64,000 nucleotides of DNA from Solanum dulcamara (Eukaryota > Streptophyta > Magnoliopsida > Solanales > Solanaceae), in assembly GCF_947179165.1 (NCBI RefSeq), contig NC_077242.1:41362097-41426096 (forward strand), written 5' to 3'. Shown here piece by piece: positions 58,012 to 64,000 of this stretch. Position numbers and translations under genes: made by a program. Each line of letters opens with the position of its first letter. Within the stretch, counting starts at the first letter, position 1. The notes below the pieces were generated by a model. That model did not search any database, was not told where the DNA came from, and saw only the letters and a program-made list of their open reading frames with translations.

Positions 58012-59475
58012 TATAAGACCCCGAAAGTTGGAAAATAAGAAAATGAAATGTAAGGATGAAATATCATAAAACTTTTCACCAGTTCAGGTTCATGAACCCA
58101 TAATAGGTCGTATTCAACACCATGGCCCATGGAAGGGAGTCATCTTAGTGCCATAGAACAAAAGTGAGATCAGGAAAGGACCATGACCAGGTTCACAACC
58201 CATAGTCATGATCACAGACCGTCAAGTTGTTCGTGGAAGAAAACTCTCAAAACAATGAAGTGGGTCAGCTTCACGAGGGATACTATGGCCTATTGAGTCC
58301 ATCATGGACCATGGATCATTTTTGTAAAGAGTCCTTGCCCATGTTTGACCAAGGCAATATTCACAGACCACCCCACTACCTGTGGAGTTTTTCATAGACT
58401 ATGAAAATGGTCTGTCCAAGGGTCCATTCATTTTTATCTTAGGGGTGTTAAGGTCAATTCTTTAGTGTGGACATATATTTAGAGATATTTTAAGGTTAAA
58501 ATAATCCTTTAGGACAAAGTTAAGTTGAAAGCTTCCATACCGATTGCATTTCGATGTAAGATTTTTCATGGGTAAACGTTAAACAATCATATCTCCTAAA
58601 ATTTACAGAATTATGTGGCCCTTGACCAATCACATTAAAGTAATTTGAGATATCTTTCCAACGCCATTGAGTTTCCTTATTTGGATTTAGGAGTAAAATG
58701 TTATGCCTATTTTAGTAAAGCCCTGTCAGGCAATCACATGTTCACGATCGACACTACAGACCATGAAGGTAAGTACGGGCGATATCTCCTTCTATGATGG
58801 ATGGGTACAAATGTTTTTCAGCAACTTCCTACATATTTTAACGAGTTAATTTGGTCCTTTCCAAAGCATTTTAACCCTATTCTAAGTAGTTTTTGGGTGT
58901 TTTGAAGGAATATATCATTCCACTAAGTAATTTACCTCTCATAATCATCATTCTAAACATTCAAGTATCAAGAAATCCTCTCTCTAGAAAATCCTCTCAA
59001 GACTCTCTTCTTCTCCTACAAGACTCCATTGGAGAATCAACTACTCCAATTCTTCCATTAATTTTCAAGCTTCAATCAAGAAATCCATCCAAGGCATTGA
59101 TTCATGGGCATCTTCTACCCATGGAGCCCAAAAGATCTTAAGCTTTTCAAGTAATTTCAAGTATTAATTTCATGATATTTTGGTCAATTCTTCTTCAATT
59201 GCATGAAAAAGTTTCAATTAAAGTATATCTATTCAATTAGGAAAGATTCAAGTTTAATCACATGATTCCATTGATTTTCATTCAATTACTCCTATATGCT
59301 ATCTAGGGTTCAAGATATTGAGAATGGGTTCCTTAATTATGATTATAAATTGATTCAATTCTATTCAATTATGCATGATTTAAGTTTTGTTTTGGTCAGA
59401 TCATGATTTAGGTTGTAATAGCATGATATCGATGAGGTATTACCTAAACACATATATTATGTTAATTCAAATTAT
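58012..59475 (+). mobile_element. Element D 3' LTR (right end lost)
   Basis: It starts TATAAGACCCCGAAAGTTGG, matching 43438 (TG decayed to TA), and follows the 5' LTR up to about 58970, then continues with sequence deleted from the 5' LTR (TCTCTAGAAAATCC to ATATTATGTTAATTC). No CGTGACA end and no GGTGA duplication are found, so the end is lost. The exact right limit, near 59475, is approximate. Confidence 0.8.
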
Positions 59476-59931
59476 GAAATGATCCAGTTAACCCAGAGAA
59501 ATAACTATTGGATCACTTGTACGGATGCCATGTACAAATGTACACTGATCCGCAAATCGTCTTATCCAGTCATGAAATCAAGTTCTGAAACTAACCTCTT
59601 TGATATCAAACCACGAGCCAAAGTCAACAACCCATCAAACATATCAGATATATCAACCCTCATCATTATCACAAGTCTCTTAATCTCATCTATGGATGAC
59701 CATCTACGACCCCGTACAAGAGTCTACGAGCCATATTGTTAGTCTGTAGAAACTTATCTAAAGCTTGAAAATTTCCAAATTTTTAACTATTAATCCTAGA
59801 TTAGTTCCTATGGACTATACAAACATCTACGATTCATAAAAAGGGGCTGTGGAACTAGTTTCACCAACAACTTCCTGCACTTTTCTTTCAAACTCAATTT
59901 TCCATCTTTCGAGCTGTTACACAACCCCAGT
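59476..59931 (-). mobile_element. LTR end fragment of the element C family
   Basis: 59760-59931 is similar to 9536-9690 (CTATGGACTATACAAACATC, TTTCACCAACAACTTCCTG). It ends GAGCTGTTACA, an LTR edge. Directly to the right integrase sequence of element E begins (LGIFDISIDIWP backwards, i.e. PWIDISIDFILG on the minus strand), so this LTR entered element E. Its left part is missing. The stretch 59476-59760 has no clear match in the window. Confidence 0.68.
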
Positions 59932-61640
59932 ATGAAATCAATAGAAATATCAATTCAAGGGGAATTAGAAATAGGTAAAGGAGTATAAAGAACATGCGAC
60001 AATGGTCTAGACTTAGCTTGTTTACATTAAGACAATGAGAACACAACCTTTCAACATCCTTTCTAATTCTAGGCTAATAAAAATGTTGAGAACATATTTC
60101 AAGAGTTTTGGGTACACCAAAATTCCCATTAGCCTTTCACAATGAGCTTTCCTAACAAATAGTTCACACAAATAGCAATTAGGAACAGATAACTTATTGT
60201 CCTTGAAAGGAAATTCATCTTGAAGATTAGATTTCTCAAAAGGACCCAACTTACATTCAGCAAAAAAAGGCACCAAAATAAGAATCATTAGCATAGAGTA
60301 ACTTGATTTGATCAAAACTTAACAATTTTAAACAAAGAGTAGTGATAAAAAAATACCTTCTTAAGAGTGCATAAATAATCACATTATCCTTTCCTTCTTT
60401 GGAGGCAATTACATAAGAAAACGTTTCAATAAACTCCACCTATTTAGCATGCCAACGACTAAGTTTATCCTAGATCAAGTATTTTAGTGACTCATGATCG
60501 GTCTTGACCATGAATTTTTGAGGCCACAAGTAATGTTGCCATGTAGGTAGGACCCTTACCAAGGCATATAACTTCTTATCTTAAGTTTAGTAGTTCAATG
60601 TTTCTCAACTTAGTGTTTTACTAAGCTAGGAAATTATCTTGGAGTCTTGCATCAAAATAACACCTACGCCCTTAACAAAGGCATCACATTCAACTTCAGA
60701 AGACTTAGAAAATCAGGTAATTGCAAAAGAGGAGCAGAACATAATTTATCCTTCAGCAAGTTAAATGCATGATCTTGTTCCTTTCCCCATGTAAAAATGT
60801 TATGTTCCTTAATAACTTCAGTTAAAAGAGTAACGATGGTGCGAAAGTCTTGCATAAACCTCCTATAAATACTAGCAAGTCCATGAAATCTTCTAACTTC
60901 AGTTACATTATTAGGTTTAGGCCATTCTTATATTGACATGATTTTCTCATCATCTAATTCAACTCCCTTAGAACTAACCACAAAACCTAAGAAAACCACA
61001 TGATCCACACAGAATGTATACTTTTTAAGATTAGCAAATTAAAGCTGATTTCTAAGAACTTCAAAAGATTGTTTTAGGTGCTTTAGATGTTCATCTATAT
61101 TTTGAGAAAACATCAAAATGTCATCAAAGTACACCACTATAAATTTTCCACGGAAGTCTTTTAAAACATGATTCATTAGTCAAGTCAAATGGCATAACTA
61201 ACCAAACATAAAATCCATATTTTGTCTTAAAAGCAGTTTTCCATTCATCTTCAGGATTAATACGAATATGATGGTAACCAATCTTTAGATCAATTCTAGA
61301 AATAATTTTTGAACCATATAGTTGGTATAACATATCATCAATATGAGGGATAGAATGTGTGATACATTACCATTATCTTGTTGATGGTTTGACAATATGT
61401 GCATATTCTTTATCTTCTATCATTTTTGGTTTCTAATAGGACGTAACAGAGCATGAGCTCATACTCTCTAAAACAAAACCTTTTCAAGCAATTCTTTAAA
61501 TTGAATTTGTAATTCTCTAGTGTCTTCAGGATTGCTCCTGTAGGTAGGCCTATTAGGAAGTTGAGACTTAGGCACAAAGTCTATTTGGTTCTCCATCCCT
61601 CTCAAAGGTGGAAATATTATGGGCAACCTCTTTTCTAGAA
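59932..61640 (-). pseudogene. Element E pol: RT, RNase H, integrase start (a different chromovirus, decayed)
   Basis: On the minus strand: RT (61124-61400) with [41 protein letters not shown] and MPFDLTN, and an intact YFDDILM near 61115-61135 after a frameshift at about 61145. RNase H follows (60500-60855) with FTWGKEQDHAFNLLKDKL, LQLPDF and [14 protein letters not shown]. The integrase N-terminal part (60022-60430) has VIASKEGKDNVIIYALLRR, NKLSVPNCYLCELFVRKAHCERLMG. It ends at PWIDISIDFILG. The wording [12 protein letters not shown] is that of the Reina/CRM/Galadriel side of chromoviruses, unlike T1, T4, B and C. Stops throughout. Confidence 0.86.
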
Positions 61641-61954
61641 TTTAAACACTCTTAGGCTTTTATATAGAGACTCTCCTTTTTATTTTCCTTAGCCTCTTTC
61701 CTCTCACCAAAATCTTTCATTTTTTGCTCAAATCCTCTTTTACCTATTTACTTGGATTACTTCCCTCTCTCTTTCTCTTGACCAACTCTCTTTATTTTCA
61801 ATCTCTTATCCCATTTCTTTTCTCTCAAGTTTACCTTTTATCCCTCCCCTTTATTTTCCCACTATTTCCCTTAATCATTTTTGATTTTCAAATACTTGAG
61901 AAGGTGATAATGGTGCAAGATCAAACTTTCTACCATTATGTACAAGACATTATC
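61641..61954 (-). other. Upstream part of element E, coding remnant or untranslated
   Basis: T- and C-rich on the plus strand, A- and G-rich on the minus strand. It might be the charged linker before RT (EKKERKRKG-type residues can be read, with stops). I see no protease or gag motif and no primer site. Ends where an LTR-like start (TGTCACAATC) begins. Confidence 0.4.
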
Positions 61955-62050
61955 TGTCACAATCTAAGATAAACCCTATGTGTGACATGATGATTAGGAT
62001 CCCAAGAGACCTTAGCCAAACCTCTTGATATATAATATATGAGCATACAT
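61955..62050 (-). mobile_element. LTR start fragment of the element B family
   Basis: TGTCACAATCTAAGATAAACCCTATGTGTGACATG and GAGCATACATAA correspond to 25893-25990 and 10160-10260 (TGTTACTACCCAAGC, GAGCATACATAAGG). Only about 95 bp remain. No primer binding site precedes it. Confidence 0.65.
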
Positions 62051-62099
62051 AACTGTTATATTATGTACTTTCGTATATTGGAACATTTTTAAGCTCCTC

Positions 62100-63160
62100 T
62101 AAAGCTGTCATGTGATCCATGATGTTATAAAAATACTCCTAATAAGGGGAGGATGTAACTCCTTATATTTTGTATAGACTAGTTCTGTGTGGATAGTGAT
62201 GGTTTGAAATAGGTTTGAAAGGATTTGAAAAGGATTTAAGGCTAAATAACTTGTCATAGTAATCAAACTACCTTCTTAAGCTACTAGTTGGATGTCTTAC
62301 ATAATTAAGCTACTTGATTACACGTCTAGCTTAAGTAGAAAGGATCACACGGGTTCTTCAAGTAGGTGATGCACCTACTTGGAATATGTGGGTTGCATTT
62401 TAAATAAAAAGGAAAAGTAGGAGATGCAACTACTTACAAACTTGTGGAAGGAATTAAGTGAGGATTAGTGATAAATTATGATTAATTAACTTAATTAGAC
62501 CACTAAGTGGGCCCCACCAAGACATGTGGCAGAATTTGATTGGTGTGTAGATGATAATGGGACACATGTCAACAATGGACACATGTCATAAGGGTGAAAA
62601 TGTGTCTAACCCCTAGGCAGCCTATATATACCCAATTTGATGATGTAGAAGCTTATTTCTTTCATCTTCAACCATTGGAAATATAGAGAAAAAGAAGGAG
62701 AGTCCGAGCCCTGGCAACTCACGACCATGGCTGAGCAAATCAAGCTCCCAAATTCCTATCCCCACATAAATTTTCTAAGGTAGTTTTTGATCAATTGGAG
62801 GTGATTAACAACGTAACCTAATCATTGGAGCAGAAAGATGGCCTAATGTGTAATCCACAAGTTTCAACCAACTTAAAAAGCCAACTTATTAAAGTAAGAG
62901 TTAATTATTTTCTATATTTTTTAAAATGAGTTTGGATGTATTGTGAATGTGTAAAAGTGAATTGGATGAATGAAATTATGTATGTGTGCATTGGAAAGTT
63001 GTTGAAGCTATAGGGGCTATTTTAATTAAAGTCAGTAAGTTAAATTGGATTAATTTTGTTGTTGTTATAATCATGGGATATGTAATGAGAATGAAGGAAT
63101 TAAATGGTTAAAGTGGAAGTTGTAATTGTTGTGTGGGTATGTGATCCATGTTATCAATGA
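62100..63160 (+). repeat. Direct repeat copy 1: LTR start with promoter
   Basis: An LTR-type start TGTAACTCCTTATATTTTG at 62154 is preceded by a purine tract (AAGGGGAGGA). Inside are the AAGTAGGTG palindrome (62359-62381), two ACACATGTC/ACATGTCA sites, a TATA box at 62621-62630 and a leader with ACCATGGCTGAGC (62735-62750). The copy repeats at 63160-64000 with an offset of 1038 to 1070 bp. It lacks an LTR end and internal coding region, so it is a truncated or tandemly duplicated LTR. No other gene is seen. Confidence 0.75.
62621..62630 (+). promoter_or_regulatory. TATA box in direct repeat copy 1
   Basis: GGCAGCCTATATATACCC, equal in context to the second copy at 63691-63700 and similar to AGTAGCCTATATATAT in solo LTR b. 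The start of transcription would fall about 30 bp downstream. Confidence 0.65.
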
Positions 63161-64000
63161 CATTATCAAAATGATTCTAAGGAGAGGAGGATGTAACTCC
63201 TCATATTTTGCATAGATTAGTTCTATGTGGGTAGTGATGGTTTGAAATAGGTTTGGAAGGATTTGAAAAGGGTTCGAGGCCAAATATTTTGTCATAGTAA
63301 TCGACCTACTTGATTAAGCTACTTTTTGGATATCTGATATAATTAAGCTACTTGATTACATGTCTAGCTTAAGTAGCAAGGATCACATGGGTTGTTAAGT
63401 TAAAACTAATTGATAACCTATGAAAACAAAAAGTAGTTGATGCACCTTTTTGGAATATGTGCACTATATTTTAAACAAAAAGGGAAAGTAGGTGCTGCAA
63501 CTATTTACAAACTTGTGGCAGGAATTAAGTAGGTATTAGTGATTAATTATGATTAATTAACTTAATTAGACCACTATGTGGGCCCCATAACACATATGGT
63601 AGAATTTGATTGGTGTGTGAATGATAATAGGAAACATGTCAATAATGGACACATGTCATAAGGGTGGACACGTGGCCAACCCATAGGCAGCCTATATATA
63701 CCTAATTTGATGACTCAGAAGCTCATTTCTTTTATCTTTAACTATTGGAAATATAGAGAAAAAGAAAGAGAGTGCAAGCCATGGAAACTCACGGCTATGG
63801 CTGAGCAAATCAAGCTCCTAAATTCCATTCCCCACATAAATTTTCTAAGGTAGTTTTCGATCAGTTGGAGGTGTTAACAACGTTAACTAATTGTTGGAGC
63901 AATAAGAAGGCCTAACGTGTAATCCACAAGTTTCAGCCAACATGTTAAGGTAAGATTTAATCATTTTCTATATGTTTTAGGATTAATTTGGACGTGTTGT
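63160..64000 (+). repeat. Direct repeat copy 2: LTR start with promoter (cut by window end)
   Basis: A purine tract AAGGAGAGGAGGA precedes TGTAACTCCTCATATTTTG at 63192. Then follow the same features as copy 1, about 85-90% alike by eye, with a decayed form of the palindrome, an added CACGTG site at 63669-63674, the TATA box at 63691-63700 and the leader GCTATGGCTGAGCAAATC. It runs past the window end. Confidence 0.78.

Noticed and set aside
59932..61640. Endogenous pararetrovirus (caulimovirus-like) RT
   Set aside because: The order RT, RNase H, integrase with the zinc segment and the WIDISIDFILG core is of Ty3/gypsy type; no movement protein or coat protein signals were seen.
61724..61972. 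82-codon plus frame rich in L, F and S
   Set aside because: It is the antisense reading of a purine-rich coding remnant upstream of element E RT, running into an LTR fragment. No independent support.

Overview
This window is intergenic plant heterochromatin, built almost entirely of long terminal repeat (LTR) retrotransposons nested inside one another, plus one very long L1-type LINE. I see no host protein gene, rRNA, tRNA gene or CRISPR. The coding remnants are plant-type: chromoviral Ty3/gypsy pol with an initiator-Met primer site, and an L1 ORF1 with a DUF4283-like and CCHC region followed by an ORF2 with an RNase H tail. The long-LTR Tekay/Del-like families suggest a dicot, perhaps Solanaceae. 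That last step is inference; the sequence alone does not prove a species.

Layout. 1-9530: element T1 (minus strand, left end cut by the window), LTRs about 3.35 kb, decayed gag-pol between. It sits in the LTR of an older element, C, whose pieces are 9531-10154, 38992-40336 and 43304-43437. Element B (10160-38986, target duplication GATCT on both sides) interrupts C in the chromodomain region. B itself carries two solo LTRs (16486-20110 and 20142-23500, opposite orientation, 31 bp apart) and a complete element T4 (26822-37765) inside its right LTR. Solo LTR c (40342-43298, duplication CAATC) interrupts C again. Element D (plus strand, gag only, from 43438) interrupts C a third time, and its 5' LTR is split by the LINE (43831-54876, minus strand). 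59476-61954 holds an LTR end inserted in the integrase of a different chromovirus, E. 61955-62050 is an LTR start fragment. 62100-64000 is a direct repeat of about 1.04 kb made of LTR starts with their own TATA boxes.

The nesting order can be read from the target duplications and from protein frames that resume across each insertion: C first, then B, solo LTR c and D into C, T1 into C's LTR, then T4 and solo LTRs a and b into B, and the LINE into D. All coding regions are broken by stop codons or frameshifts, so nothing here looks autonomous. Several breaks are of the C-to-T/G-to-A kind expected from decay of methylated DNA.

The most interesting signals are small conserved structures shared by different families (a stem-loop next to the polypurine tract, U3 repeat arrays, AAGTAGGTG palindromes), the back-to-back solo LTR pair, and the 3 kb extra 3' region of the LINE with duplicated related open frames.
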